A DNA stretch of 64,000 nucleotides from an uncultured Lachnospiraceae bacterium (GCA_947594855.1 CANQEL010000006.1:57687-121686), one strand, 5' to 3'; shown: positions 41,699 to 51,532, counted from the first letter of the stretch. Numbers and translations are program-made. Notes: generated by a model not told the origin, from the letters alone.

Positions 41699-42697
41699 TT
41701 ATACAATTATTGGAACTTCTATATGAGCAATACATTTTTCCTCTTTGTTATTACTCCATTCTTTTTTCCTTCCTAAAAGTCCATTAACAGCTAAATTAGG
41801 AATATTTATACCACTTGCTAAACATGACATTTGAATTCCACCAGACATTCTTGTATTAACTTCGAGGAAATACGGAATATCATCAAGGTATTTAAACTGA
41901 ATATTACAAGGACACTCCAAGCCAATTTTTTCATAGAATTCTTCACATATTTCAAGAATCTGTGCATTATACTTAATCTTTTCAACTCTTGTAAAATCTT
42001 TCACTCTCGGAAGCATAACAATGCCATTATCTGTCTTCAAACAATCAACACTAACTTCATCTCCAGGCAGATACGGCATGACAATAATTGGTGAAAATTC
42101 TTCTACTTCTGATAAAACAGTAACAACATCATCTAATGTTATTCTTGTACTCTGCTTTTTAAACAACATCGTATATCTTTTATGATTATTATCAATTAAT
42201 CTGTAACTTTTTCCACCTTCGTCTTCTATAAACTTAAAGCACACTTGCTTATATTTTTTTAAAATAAACTCATATGCTGATAAAAAGTCATTTACATTAG
42301 TAACGGTCCTATAATCCGGAACATATCCAATATGCTTATTTAAAAACAATTCATATGCCTCAGTTTTGTGATTCAATATATTAACTATCTCATAATCATC
42401 AACCATGACCTTTACTCCTATATTTTCAAACCTTGACTTATTCTTACTAATCGAAAGCATACCTCTTCTTGGCATAAATATATCTACTGAATGTTTCTTA
42501 CAAAATGAACAACAATACTCTATATATTCTTTATCCTTCAAAACTGGTTCAACATACCATTCATCACAAACTGTTTTATATACAGCATGCTCATTTTCAT
42601 TCGTTCCAATGATATAAAAGTCTTGTTCATTTTCCTTAATCAAATTGATGATATTATAAGCTGTACTAAACCAATGATTTAACCAAATTCTTACCAT
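41699..42697 (-). CDS. ATP-grasp ligase (Ter cluster)
   Basis: ATP-grasp protein of 332 residues. It opens with a Rossmann-like preATP domain (MVRIWLNHWFSTAYNIINLI). The nucleotide-binding segment contains QVCFKFIEDEGGKSYRLI (Lys and flexible loop), and IVMPYLPGDEVSVDCL. The metal-binding end is YFLEVNTRMSGGIQMSCLA (the E-x-N-x-R motif). It should ligate a carboxylate to an amine or thiol in the proposed nucleoside-like metabolite. AGGAGAT precedes the start. It is the first gene of the biosynthetic subset. Confidence 0.85.
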   Translation of the reverse strand: MVRIWLNHWFSTAYNIINLIKENEQDFYIIGTNENEHAVYKTVCDEWYVEPVLKDKEYIEYCCSFCKKHSVDIFMPRRGMLSISKNKSRFENIGVKVMVDDYEIVNILNHKTEAYELFLNKHIGYVPDYRTVTNVNDFLSAYEFILKKYKQVCFKFIEDEGGKSYRLIDNNHKRYTMLFKKQSTRITLDDVVTVLSEVEEFSPIIVMPYLPGDEVSVDCLKTDNGIVMLPRVKDFTRVEKIKYNAQILEICEEFYEKIGLECPCNIQFKYLDDIPYFLEVNTRMSGGIQMSCLASGINIPNLAVNGLLGRKKEWSNNKEEKCIAHIEVPIIV

Positions 42698-42780
42698 TGT
42701 TAATCTCCTAATTATTTTTTATAAAACTTCAATATATCCTACACCTCTATACTAATCATATTTATTCAAGTCAATCTTTT

Positions 42781-43803
42781 TTAATTTTCAGGCATAAACA
42801 CTACCTTTGCAATATTATGAAGCTCATTAAACATAAGCACAAAAGGCTTCCTTTCTCCCTTATCAAGCATAACATACATTATTGCATCCAATGTCTTTTC
42901 CTTTAACTCCTCTATTCTTTGAAATTCGCCTTTATCAGTATTAGCTTTGAACATAATTTCCTTAGCATCAAACCTTTTATACATCAATTCTATTATCTCT
43001 GAATAAGAACTTACAATGCTCTTTGTACTGTAAAAATAATTTAATCTTGTTGAATTACAAATGGGTAAATGTACATCTATAGGCTTATGATCTTTGAGTA
43101 TTTCTTTTGTTGTCACATTAAAATAATCATAGCTAATATGATGAATATCCGTATCATACATATTATCCCATGTAACATCTACATGATATGATTCATTTCT
43201 AATTTTAACCAAATTCCAAGCATGATAATTATCGCCAGAAAAATCTCCTTCTTTATTCACCTTACCTAAAACAACAATACATTTTATGCCAAATTCATTA
43301 CAAAGAAGCTTAAACGCTTTTGCAATTCCGTCGCATACTGCTTTATTATGTAAAAATGCACCAACTATTGAATGTGCATCAAAACAATCTTTCTGTTGCA
43401 GTGAATCATAATCATATGCAACACTCTTAACCACTGTATCATGCAAGTATTTTTCCAACTTAAACTCATTTGCTTTTAGAGCATTTGCTTTTATTGAAAC
43501 TTTATCAATAATTTTTCGGATTTGTTTTGTAATTTCATTTATTTCTCTATTTACATATAAAAACTCCGGAAGTACAATCCAATATCTTGGTTTTCCAGTA
43601 ATATTTATTACAGTTTGATTCACATAAAAAAATAATGGGTTGTCATATAAGACTTTTACATAAATCTTCTGAATCTGTTCCAGTCTAAGATTTAATGCTA
43701 TTACAATATTAAAAGCTCGTATTTTCAAGCCTTCATAAATCATCTTATATGCTTTCTTCTCTTCATAAGACATTAAGCTATAATAATATCGTTCATTTTT
43801 CAA
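42781..43803 (-). CDS. Transglutaminase-like cysteine protease-fold protein
   Basis: Protein of 340 residues. The catalytic triad of the transglutaminase core is visible: Cys in HNKAVCDGIAKAFKLLC, His in NYHAWNLVKI and Asp in YHVDVTWDNMYD. The N-terminal 110 residues are helical, and the C-terminus is an alpha/beta extension. No signal peptide is present, so it should act in the cytoplasm, perhaps trimming or modifying a Ter-cluster protein. AIM24 ends 30 bp upstream and ATP-grasp starts 83 bp downstream, within one run. It is not a usual gene in the textbook Ter set, but proteases do occur in such clusters. Confidence 0.78.
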   Translation of the reverse strand: MKNERYYYSLMSYEEKKAYKMIYEGLKIRAFNIVIALNLRLEQIQKIYVKVLYDNPLFFYVNQTVINITGKPRYWIVLPEFLYVNREINEITKQIRKIIDKVSIKANALKANEFKLEKYLHDTVVKSVAYDYDSLQQKDCFDAHSIVGAFLHNKAVCDGIAKAFKLLCNEFGIKCIVVLGKVNKEGDFSGDNYHAWNLVKIRNESYHVDVTWDNMYDTDIHHISYDYFNVTTKEILKDHKPIDVHLPICNSTRLNYFYSTKSIVSSYSEIIELMYKRFDAKEIMFKANTDKGEFQRIEELKEKTLDAIMYVMLDKGERKPFVLMFNELHNIAKVVFMPEN

Positions 43804-43833
43804 ATCTAACTACAACCTTCATTCATATTCTCA

Positions 43834-44523
43834 CTACCGTGAATTTATCGGCATAAACCTTGATAAAACACCTGCAAATTCTTTGATGTTTTGTGTTTGA
43901 AGTATCACTCTTCCTGGACCAGTTATTTTTGTAAGAAATAACCCTTCTCCACCAAATAATATATTCTTAAATCCTTGCACCATTTCAATATCGTAAGACA
44001 TACCATTTTGAAATGCTACAACATTACCAGTATCAACTTTTATAACTTCTCCTTGTTTTAATTCCTTTTCAACAACATCGCCATCTACTTCTAAAAACGC
44101 TGTTCCTCTTCCAGTCAATTTCTCAAGGATAAATCCTTCTCCACCAAATAATCCTGAAGAAAACTTTTTTGAAAAAGTAACTTCTAAATTGACTGTAGAT
44201 TGAGAACACAAAAAAGCCCCTTTTTGGCATATCAAACCATTTGGATGATTTTTCATGTTTATTGAAATTATACTTCCTGGCACAGTTGATGCAAATGCAA
44301 CAGTTGCTCCAGCTTGTTGAGCTTTATAATGCGCCATAAACATACTCTCACCCGCAAACATTCGTCCTAACCCGGATAACAGACCACCGTTTGTATCTGA
44401 TGACATAGATACCCCCTCTGACATCCATGACATTCCCCCTGATTGAGTTATCATTTCCTCTCCAACTTGCTCAAAATATACTTCAACTGCAGGAACCGTC
44501 GTTCCAACTAATCTAAATTTCAT
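43834..44523 (-). CDS. AIM24 family protein
   Basis: Beta-helix/barrel protein of 229 residues of the AIM24 (DUF124/TIGR00266) family. The repeated glycine-rich halves are clear: GATVAFASTVPGSIISINM in the first and GFKNILFGGEGLFLTKITGPGRVILQTQN at the end. The middle LFGGEGFILEKLTGRGTAFLEV is the duplicate. Members are membrane-peripheral and often accompany TerD or phage-shock-like genes. The position within this cluster fits a membrane-stress role. TGGAGGGAT precedes the start. Confidence 0.88.
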   Translation of the reverse strand: MKFRLVGTTVPAVEVYFEQVGEEMITQSGGMSWMSEGVSMSSDTNGGLLSGLGRMFAGESMFMAHYKAQQAGATVAFASTVPGSIISINMKNHPNGLICQKGAFLCSQSTVNLEVTFSKKFSSGLFGGEGFILEKLTGRGTAFLEVDGDVVEKELKQGEVIKVDTGNVVAFQNGMSYDIEMVQGFKNILFGGEGLFLTKITGPGRVILQTQNIKEFAGVLSRFMPINSR

Positions 44524-44597
44524 TAGTTATCCCTCCATTAATAAAGCAACAATTTAAATGTATTCTAGTGTGGAATACATAATATCACCTTTATGCC

Positions 44598-46172
44598 TTA
44601 TATCTTCTTATATGCAATATTTCTTGATTTACAATAAGTTTCTACATAATCATTATTTTTTATAGAAATTTCAATTTCTGGACATCCTTCAAATGCCCCA
44701 TCACCAATAAAAGAAATATTATCCTGAACTATTACACTTTTCAATTTCCGGCAATTTGCAAAAGCAAAATTTCCTATTCGCTCAACACTTTTAGGGACAC
44801 TAATAGTTTCCAATGATAAACAATTATAAAAAGCACTATCGCCTATAACCACAATACTTCTTGATAACATTACACCCCTTAATTTTGTACAATATTGAAA
44901 TGCTCTTTCTCCTATTATTACAACGCTTCCAGGGAGCATAAGATTTTCTAAACTATTACAAAATTCAAATGCTTTGCTTCCAATCTTTTTAAGAGAACCC
45001 GTGAATGTAATTGACTGCAAATTCTTAGTACAGCTAAATGCCTGATATCCAATTTCTTCAACTGAATTCTCCAAGTAATAACTAATCCCATTCATTCCTT
45101 GGGGATATCTAATTATCTTTTTTCCGTTACGATCATGGAGCACTCCATCTATCGATTTAAAAACTTTATTTTTCCCATCAACGACTATCTTTTCCAATTC
45201 CATTGTCAAAAAGAAAGAGCCCTTCTCAATTTTTTCAACAGTAGATGGTAAAAATATCGTCTTAACTGGACTCCTATCAAATGTCCTTTTAGCAATAGTT
45301 ATAATACCCTTTGCAATTAATATATTTGGCTTTTTTGTAGAATTCTCCGCCCTAACAGTTTTCCTTTCTTTTTTATCAATCAAAACTCCATCCAGAACCT
45401 TATAATTTCCATGGTCAGACGTTATAATTTCTTCTAATGCTGAACACCCTTCAAAAGCACAGGTACCAATTCTTTGCAACCCTCGTGGCAAAGTAATCGA
45501 ATGCAAATTAGTACAGTTCAAGAAAGCTTTAGGATATATAGCTTTAATTGAAACTGGCAAATCTATATTCTCAAGCACTGATTGTGCAGCTAAAGCCTTA
45601 AATCCTATACAATCACATTTTTCTAAAGCCTGCATTACTTCTTCTTCATTTTTATAATTTGTCCCCTTTAACAATGTTTCAAATTCCATTTGTTCATTGT
45701 TATTTACATTGTTTGTAGCGGACATTTCTTCCATTAATCTGAAATCATTTCCTGTTAAACAGCCAACAGCCTCTGCCAAAACAGTAATTGCATATCGTGC
45801 TGCGACTTCTGTAATCCAAATATCCGACATAAGTTGCTTTATGCACTTATTAATTCCAAATCTCTTTTCTTCTTCTGTTTTATCTGATAAATTTAGTAAT
45901 TGAGAAAGGGTTCCCTCTTTCATAACCATTACTATTAACTTTCTTTCTTTTTCACAATGCGGTGCATAATCCATAAGCAATGCATTTGTTCTTTTTACAT
46001 CCAGCAGCACATCTTTCCCATAACCTTCAACTAATTTTTTTAGAGTCTGGCTAATATCTTTATTAACCTTATCACCTGAAACAAAGTTATTTCCACAATA
46101 GGGACATATGTACGTATTACTAGCTATATTATTAAACTCATTCCATATTTTACCGCATTTAGTACACTTCAT
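44598..46172 (-). CDS. Zinc-ribbon plus BspA-type LRR protein
   Basis: Cytoplasmic protein of 524 residues. The N-terminal zinc ribbon (MKCTKCGKIW...ICPYCGNNF) is followed by a helical part of about 140 residues (KDVLLDVKRTNALLMDYAPH and TEVAARYAITVLAEAVG). Then LRR_5 repeats occur at about residues 215-500, such as IYPKAFLNCTNLHSITLP, IGTCAFEGCSALEEI and IGSKAFEFCNSLENLMLP. It has no signal peptide, unlike most BspA-like LRR proteins. The helical part matches the DnaJ/TerB-adjacent scaffold style only vaguely. It could be a sensor or adaptor in the kinase-phosphatase circuit. ATG 46172 has GGCGGTGA upstream; the longer frame is less likely. Confidence 0.78.
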   Translation of the reverse strand: MKCTKCGKIWNEFNNIASNTYICPYCGNNFVSGDKVNKDISQTLKKLVEGYGKDVLLDVKRTNALLMDYAPHCEKERKLIVMVMKEGTLSQLLNLSDKTEEEKRFGINKCIKQLMSDIWITEVAARYAITVLAEAVGCLTGNDFRLMEEMSATNNVNNNEQMEFETLLKGTNYKNEEEVMQALEKCDCIGFKALAAQSVLENIDLPVSIKAIYPKAFLNCTNLHSITLPRGLQRIGTCAFEGCSALEEIITSDHGNYKVLDGVLIDKKERKTVRAENSTKKPNILIAKGIITIAKRTFDRSPVKTIFLPSTVEKIEKGSFFLTMELEKIVVDGKNKVFKSIDGVLHDRNGKKIIRYPQGMNGISYYLENSVEEIGYQAFSCTKNLQSITFTGSLKKIGSKAFEFCNSLENLMLPGSVVIIGERAFQYCTKLRGVMLSRSIVVIGDSAFYNCLSLETISVPKSVERIGNFAFANCRKLKSVIVQDNISFIGDGAFEGCPEIEISIKNNDYVETYCKSRNIAYKKI

Positions 46173-46368
46173 ATTTTCACCGCCAACTAATTGAGCAGAA
46201 GGAATAATAATTGAGAATTTCCGTTCTCTCATGTACCTGCCGCATTTACTTGTACTTACAACAACTTTTTAGATTCCACCTCACAGCATACATATTAATG
46301 TTCAGCTATGTGTTTTATCGTTGCTCACATTCACTCAAAACTTTCATCCGTTAGAATTTGTCCATGCG

Positions 46369-46422
46369 GGGTAAATAAATTGCAGATATATCCGCTATGA
46401 GATATATCTGCATACCTTACCC
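46369..46422. other. Hairpin between PP2C and LRR genes
   Basis: gcagatatatc (46382-46392) pairs with gatatatctgc (46401-46411) over 11 bp, and outer gggtaa/ttaccc arms extend it. No T-run follows. It may be an RNA-processing or partial termination site in the long transcript. Confidence 0.5.
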
Positions 46423-46451
46423 TCTATATATTTCTTGCGAATAAAACTATA

Positions 46452-47918
46452 CTATTCATCAATTTTTACTTCTCCATCTGCCTCTGTTAAAGCTCTCTTA
46501 GGTTCTTCCACCACCTTTGCTTCATTAACACTAATTTGAGAGTTTTCCCCTATTCCTGCTTCTTCAGAAACATTTTCAAATCCAGTATTTTCTGTTATTT
46601 CTCCTTCCAAATTTACTTTTTTGGGCATATTCTCATCTAATAATTCACCTAAAGGAACCATATCTGCATCAGCGACCTGTTCTTCTACTTTCATAGAAGA
46701 TTCCGAAGAGATATTGCTATCAATTACAGATTCATCTAGCTTTTGCTCGATATTTTCTTTTAACTCACTTTCCGTAGGCTCTAAATTAACTGGAATAATT
46801 TGAATTTCGTCATCTGGCTTCGGCGGCATCTGTTTAATCACATTTAACTCTATTCTTGCTCCACAAGAAGGACAAAATTTTTTGCCAAGTATGAGCTTTT
46901 CGCCACACTCTTTACATAAATTCACTGGTTTTCTATCTTTCGACAGAACATTTTGCTGTCGTTGGAATTTAGCATGTTCTTCTTCTACCCGCCTTTTCTC
47001 AGCTTCATTCTTTTCAGCTTCTTTACGGGCATTCTCCTCTACTCTAGCCTTTTCCTTTTCTCTATCAAACTCTTTCACAACTTCAAGCTCGGGAACAAGA
47101 TCAAAATCAAAGAGTGCAGCAATAGATACATCATCACCGCTTCCTTTTGCTGAAAGTCTGGGAAGATATTCTTTTAGGCCATTCTTTGCCTCTTCAAATT
47201 CAGAAGTTCCAAACGAATATAATATTGTTTTATACAAGTTATATAATTGCTCATTATTACTAAAACAATCATCAATTCCATCAGAGCCCACAAATACTGC
47301 CGCTGGTAGTTTCTCCGAATAAAAATGTCTGAATCTTTCTAATGCATCTGAATCACAAATTGATGTAGTCGCATTTAAAAAGCATTTCGGATCCCAAGGA
47401 ATAGGTTGAACAAACTTTCCTTCAGGATTTACTGCAACACACTTACCATCGCCAATATGAATTCCAAACCAGAATTCTTTTGTCATAGCAACAGCAATCA
47501 GTGTAGTTCCATATGCGCTCTCAATTTGACTACCAAGTTTATATCTTTTTCTTGCTTTTTCAGATACACCGCTCAGTTCTGCCTCTGTAAATGGCGTTTG
47601 ACTGAAGTGTACATATATCGCTTCATTCCATCCATTTATAATACTAGCTTCCAAATTCTTAATATTTTTTTCTGGATTAGCAAAAAACTGCTCTTTTGTA
47701 ATAGTATTCAAGAAATTCACTATATTATTTTTAGAAACATTTACAGCTATTGCAGAACCCACTGCACTACGCATATAATCATCGCCGCCATGACCATCAC
47801 ATACGATTGCAACTGCCATCTTCTCATCAAAAAAACTTTCTGATGCATCCTGACATTCTTTACTCTTCTTTATATGACTAGCGCCTTGGACTGATAAATT
47901 GAAGGATTTTGCATTCAT
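46452..47918 (-). CDS. PP2C-type protein phosphatase with coiled coil and zinc ribbon
   Basis: PP2C (PPM) Ser/Thr phosphatase of 488 residues. The catalytic domain spans about 1-265: GASHIKKSKECQDASESFF, AVAIVCDGHGGDDYMRSA (metal Asp), FVGSDGIDDCF and GSGDDVSIAALFDFDL. A charged coiled coil (EKARVEENARKEAEKNEAEK) follows at 270-325, then a zinc ribbon (NLCKECGEKLILGKKFCPSC) near 345-365, and an acidic tail. It probably opposes the kinase at 48717. The zinc ribbon links it to the other zinc proteins of the cluster. Start ATG 47918 has AAAGGAGG. Confidence 0.88.
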   Translation of the reverse strand: MNAKSFNLSVQGASHIKKSKECQDASESFFDEKMAVAIVCDGHGGDDYMRSAVGSAIAVNVSKNNIVNFLNTITKEQFFANPEKNIKNLEASIINGWNEAIYVHFSQTPFTEAELSGVSEKARKRYKLGSQIESAYGTTLIAVAMTKEFWFGIHIGDGKCVAVNPEGKFVQPIPWDPKCFLNATTSICDSDALERFRHFYSEKLPAAVFVGSDGIDDCFSNNEQLYNLYKTILYSFGTSEFEEAKNGLKEYLPRLSAKGSGDDVSIAALFDFDLVPELEVVKEFDREKEKARVEENARKEAEKNEAEKRRVEEEHAKFQRQQNVLSKDRKPVNLCKECGEKLILGKKFCPSCGARIELNVIKQMPPKPDDEIQIIPVNLEPTESELKENIEQKLDESVIDSNISSESSMKVEEQVADADMVPLGELLDENMPKKVNLEGEITENTGFENVSEEAGIGENSQISVNEAKVVEEPKRALTEADGEVKIDE

Positions 47919-47935
47919 AAAATGCCTCCTTTCTA

Positions 47936-48694
47936 CTACCAAACCATACCATCATCATCAAATGAATCCCATTCTGCAGCTTCTTCAGACTCAGTCTGAG
48001 CCTTAATTTCTTCAATAAACTCATCCTGCTTACTAACAATTTCTGCTTCTTCATCAGAGGAACCTGAGGAACTAGCATTTGAACTTTTACTTCCAATTTC
48101 AGATGCACGAACACTAACAAACTGAATCCATTTTTTAAGTGCCTCTGGGGTATGCACAGTAATAACAGCTTCTATATTACCTGTAAAATCAGCAAGTACA
48201 CCCTTATTAGCATCATCACCAATTGCTACAGCAACCTTGATAGCCTTTTTAAACCAGTTATTCTGCTTTAATTTATCTAATCCATGCTTATAGTTATCAG
48301 TAGGTTCTCCATCAGACATAAGGAAAATCGCTGGAGCAAATGAACCTGTTGCATCACTCATAAATGCATTTCTTGAAAGTTTTTCATTAAGCTGCTGACA
48401 TGCTTCTCCTAAATCAGTAACACCATTTGCGTCCAAGTAATTCCATCTAAAATTCTCAGCTGCTACAGGAGCGCTATCAATCCAATGTGCACCAGTAGAA
48501 AATGCAAGAGTTGCAACCTTAATCTGTGCATCTGCATTACTCTCTGATATATCTTTTAATTCTGGTACAATTTCTTCAATTGCAGAATTTACTGTACCAA
48601 TTTTTGAACCAGTCATACTTCCTGATGTATCAACTACAAAAAATAAAACCATTGTTCTCCTAGGTACTTCTACTACTTCATCATATAATCCCAT
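47936..48694 (-). CDS. TerY-like VWA-domain protein
   Basis: VWA protein of 252 residues. The MIDAS motif is FFVVDTSGSMTGSKIG, with the Thr of NGVTDLGEA and the Asp of FLMSDGEPTDNY completing the metal site. The C-terminal 45 residues are acidic and Ser-rich (ASSSGSSDEEAE and EWDSFDDDGMVW), and no TerY-C zinc domain is attached; such a domain is encoded separately at 35411. In Ter systems TerY binds TerD-type and kinase/phosphatase proteins. ATG 48694 follows GGAGG at eight bases. It lies between phosphatase and kinase genes, in one operon. Confidence 0.88.
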   Translation of the reverse strand: MGLYDEVVEVPRRTMVLFFVVDTSGSMTGSKIGTVNSAIEEIVPELKDISESNADAQIKVATLAFSTGAHWIDSAPVAAENFRWNYLDANGVTDLGEACQQLNEKLSRNAFMSDATGSFAPAIFLMSDGEPTDNYKHGLDKLKQNNWFKKAIKVAVAIGDDANKGVLADFTGNIEAVITVHTPEALKKWIQFVSVRASEIGSKSSNASSSGSSDEEAEIVSKQDEFIEEIKAQTESEEAAEWDSFDDDGMVW

Positions 48695-48716
48695 TTCATT
48701 AACCTCCATTTAAACA

Positions 48717-50015
48717 TTAAATTATTTCGCCTTCATTTCCATTACCAAAATTAATTTTCAAACCACGACCAAGCTTTATTACCTGACCATTTGAATATGG
48801 CTTTGATATTCCATTCGGTAAAATTGCTGTCCAACTAAAATTAGAGTTATTCTTCAAACCAACCAAAGAAGGATCCTGTCTACTTGTTATTATTTCACCT
48901 TTAGCTTCCTTAAAATTATCGCTATCATGAATCGCATGACATGCATACACTAATTTACCTGGTTGCATAACAACATGATATTTTTTAACTTTCAAAATCA
49001 TTGGTCTTTGAATATCTTTTCCACAGTTGATACATTTACAAGTAGGTTGAGTAACATCAATAAAAGTTTCTCCACCACAGCTACACTTCGCAAGACAATC
49101 TCTTAATGATGTAAACACTTCCTGCCACTTCTTTTCAGTCACCCTATGCTGAGTATCAGCACCAACCATTGCCTCATGACTAAATGCCTCTTCAAAAGTA
49201 TCTCTTACAAATTTAGGATAAATAGGCCAAAACTTGATTTCATTTATATGAACACCCCGAACAGGTCTATTTGTGTCATCATTTGAATCCCATACAAATA
49301 CTGGATCAGAGCCGTAGAATTTACGTTCCAACTCCTCTGTAAGACAGGGGCACATTGTCCTTTTACCCTCTAATGGATGATTTAAGAATAATAAAAGATA
49401 CAAAACTACCGCTAAAGAAAAACGGTCCGTATGAACATCAGGCTTTTTCTTACCCATAACAACCTCTGGTGCCATATATCTACACTTTCCTGCGATACCC
49501 AATGCATCTCCATATTCAGCAACGTTATCATTATCACAGATTAAAACGTCACCATTTTTAGGATTTACAAAGAAATTTCCATCATTCAAATCCTGATAAC
49601 TGAATCCCGAATTATGTAATTCCCGAAATCCATTCGTAATACAAAGTGCTGCGTTTACAACTGCTTCAATACTGGCAAATCTTTCTTTTGCAAGTAAAAA
49701 CAAAGAAAAATCCTTATACTCTGATGGTCTCAACTCCATCAAATATCCAAAGCTTCCTTCAAAATACTCTGTAATATCTAAAGGCCATAAAAATGCTCTT
49801 GTGGGTGCTCCTTTTTTGATATTATTCTGAATATTTCTATAGAAACGATCTGGATCACTCAATTTGTTTCCAAAATACCACTTCAATGCAAGATCTTTAC
49901 CATTATACCTTACTTTATAAACTACACCTTGTCCACCCTCGCCAAGCTTTTGTATAACTTCAAGCTCGCCACCTGAAACGACCCTGATTCTTTGTCCTTT
50001 TGCAAACTCTTTCAC
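48717..50015 (-). CDS. Protein kinase with C-terminal zinc ribbon (Ter cluster)
   Basis: Protein of 432 residues. The eukaryotic-like kinase fold covers about 10-290: glycine loop LGEGGQGVVYKV, Lys in DLALKWYF, catalytic loop YQDLNDGNFFV (YQD in place of HRD), metal-binding VLICDNDNVAE (DND in place of DFG) and CRYMAPEVVMG. These substitutions are usual for bacterial kinases of this Ter-linked type. A zinc ribbon (CSCGGETF and CKCINCGKDI) follows, then a beta-rich C-terminus that ends the protein (SWTAILPNGISKPY and LGRGLKINFGN, FHA-like in appearance). It is presumably the switch acting with the VWA and PP2C proteins. Confidence 0.85.
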   Translation of the reverse strand: MKEFAKGQRIRVVSGGELEVIQKLGEGGQGVVYKVRYNGKDLALKWYFGNKLSDPDRFYRNIQNNIKKGAPTRAFLWPLDITEYFEGSFGYLMELRPSEYKDFSLFLLAKERFASIEAVVNAALCITNGFRELHNSGFSYQDLNDGNFFVNPKNGDVLICDNDNVAEYGDALGIAGKCRYMAPEVVMGKKKPDVHTDRFSLAVVLYLLLFLNHPLEGKRTMCPCLTEELERKFYGSDPVFVWDSNDDTNRPVRGVHINEIKFWPIYPKFVRDTFEEAFSHEAMVGADTQHRVTEKKWQEVFTSLRDCLAKCSCGGETFIDVTQPTCKCINCGKDIQRPMILKVKKYHVVMQPGKLVYACHAIHDSDNFKEAKGEIITSRQDPSLVGLKNNSNFSWTAILPNGISKPYSNGQVIKLGRGLKINFGNGNEGEII

Positions 50016-50052
50016 CTATAACACCTCTCTTTCCAAGTATTAAATATAATAA

Positions 50053-50637
50053 TTATACGTTTCCACCAAAAGAACGCACAATAGCTTCAAGACCACCCTG
50101 ATATCCAGCTGCAACAGCATTGAACTTCCATTCACCATTCTTCTGATACAATTCTGCAACTACTAATGCGGTTTCAATTGAAAATTCCTCTTCAAGATCA
50201 AATTTAAGCAATGTTTCTCCTTCTTCATCAAATTCATCTGACCTCTTAGCCAAACGGATATAGGCATTAGAAACTTGTCCAAAATTCTGACGACGAACCT
50301 CTGCCTCATCAATAGTTACACATATAGCAATTTTCTTAACATCACTTGGAATCTTCGTAAAATCAATATAGATTACTTCATCATCACCATCTCCATCACC
50401 GGTTCTGTTATCACCTGTATGAATTACAGCCTTATTTCTACTCTCCAAGTTGTTATAAAAGATGAAATCTTCATCTCTCATAAGCTTTCCATTCTCACCA
50501 AGTAAGAATGCTGACGCATCAAGGTCAAAATCATAACCACCATCATAACGATTTGTGTCCCAACCAAGACCTACTAATGCAAGTTGAAGTCCATTATCAA
50601 TTGATACTCTCTGTCCTTTAGTTAAATTAATTGCCAT
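50053..50637 (-). CDS. terD: TerD family protein
   Basis: TerD-type Ca2+-binding protein of 194 residues. It opens with MAINLTKGQRVSI, then VGLGWDTNRYDGGYDFDLDASAFLL. The acidic calcium-binding loop HTGDNRTGDGDGDDEVIYID is complete, and NFGQVSNAYIRLA and the end motif KNGEWKFNAVAAGYQGGLEA follow. TerD proteins bind calcium and gather on the membrane in stress responses. ATG 50637 has GGAGGATA upstream. It is one of two intact paralogues plus a decayed third in this cluster, and its symbol is given by family only. Confidence 0.92.
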   Translation of the reverse strand: MAINLTKGQRVSIDNGLQLALVGLGWDTNRYDGGYDFDLDASAFLLGENGKLMRDEDFIFYNNLESRNKAVIHTGDNRTGDGDGDDEVIYIDFTKIPSDVKKIAICVTIDEAEVRRQNFGQVSNAYIRLAKRSDEFDEEGETLLKFDLEEEFSIETALVVAELYQKNGEWKFNAVAAGYQGGLEAIVRSFGGNV

Positions 50638-50660
50638 TCTATTATCCTCCAATAAATATA

Positions 50661-51263
50661 TTATCTATAAAGTTGAATTAAAGAATCAAGTCTACTTGCT
50701 TCCTGAACAGGCTGTCCAATTGCATTAAATTTCCATTCGCCATTCTTTCTGTAAATCTCACCAACAACTAATCCTGTCATACCATTATAATTCTCAGAAA
50801 GATTAAATCTACAAATTTCAGTATTATGATCCATATCAACAAGACGAATAAATGCATTCCTAATCAAACCAAAATGTTGATTTCTTTTACGAGCATCATA
50901 AATGTTTACTACAAAAACAATTTTGTCGACTTGAGCTGGAACCATTGGAAGATTAACCATAATTTGTTCATCATCCCCATCCCCCTCACCGGTAAGGTTA
51001 TCACCCTGATGCACAATTGCCCCACTTGAATGTTTCAAATTACCAAAATATACACAGCACTGATGAACATCGCTACTAACAACTTTGCCATTAGCTCCAC
51101 ATAAAATAGCTGATGCATCGCAATCAATTGGTTGTGGTTTTGGTGCAAAAAAACCTCTATGTTGTTCAGCTTCGTCCCAACCAAGTCCTACCATAATCTG
51201 ACGTAAACCTCCGTCATTTTTCGTAAGATCGATTTTTTGACCTTTTTGTAAATTAATCCCCAT
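50661..51263 (-). CDS. TerD family protein, second paralogue
   Basis: TerD-type protein of 200 residues. N-terminal MGINLQKGQKIDL and MVGLGWDEAEQ are followed by a short insert rich in Pro (FFAPKPQPIDCDASAIL) that differs from the neighbour. The calcium loop HQGDNLTGEGDGDDEQIMVN is complete, and the end is KNGEWKFNAIGQPVQEASRL. This Asp-to-Cys-containing 'PIDCDASAI' form is typical of TerX/TerE-like branch members. It is close to the first TerD (23 bp apart), and probably acts in a hetero-oligomer. AAAGGAGC precedes the start. Confidence 0.92.
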   Translation of the reverse strand: MGINLQKGQKIDLTKNDGGLRQIMVGLGWDEAEQHRGFFAPKPQPIDCDASAILCGANGKVVSSDVHQCCVYFGNLKHSSGAIVHQGDNLTGEGDGDDEQIMVNLPMVPAQVDKIVFVVNIYDARKRNQHFGLIRNAFIRLVDMDHNTEICRFNLSENYNGMTGLVVGEIYRKNGEWKFNAIGQPVQEASRLDSLIQLYR

Positions 51264-51532
51264 ATATCATGCTCCTTTCTAATTATATCTTATGCATATT
51301 AATTTAATATTCTGGTCAACGTATAAAACCCAATTTCTTATTTATATTACTATCATCCTCCTCATTTAAGAAAATACTACAACAACATCAATCAACTATA
51401 CCTCTTGATTATTTGAGCATAAGCGACAAATTTTCAATCAGTGTTATATCTAATAATAGTTTCTATGATAAAAGCTGTCGTAATTATAGTAGTTTTTATT
51501 TAGGTAAAATCTGAAAAGCTCTTTTTTTCTAA
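51264..51532. other. Spacer upstream of terD genes, probable promoter region
   Basis: AT-rich. On the minus strand ttgacc with a tata-like stretch lies upstream of the second TerD gene, but no clean -10 at the right distance is seen. No gene. Confidence 0.4.
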
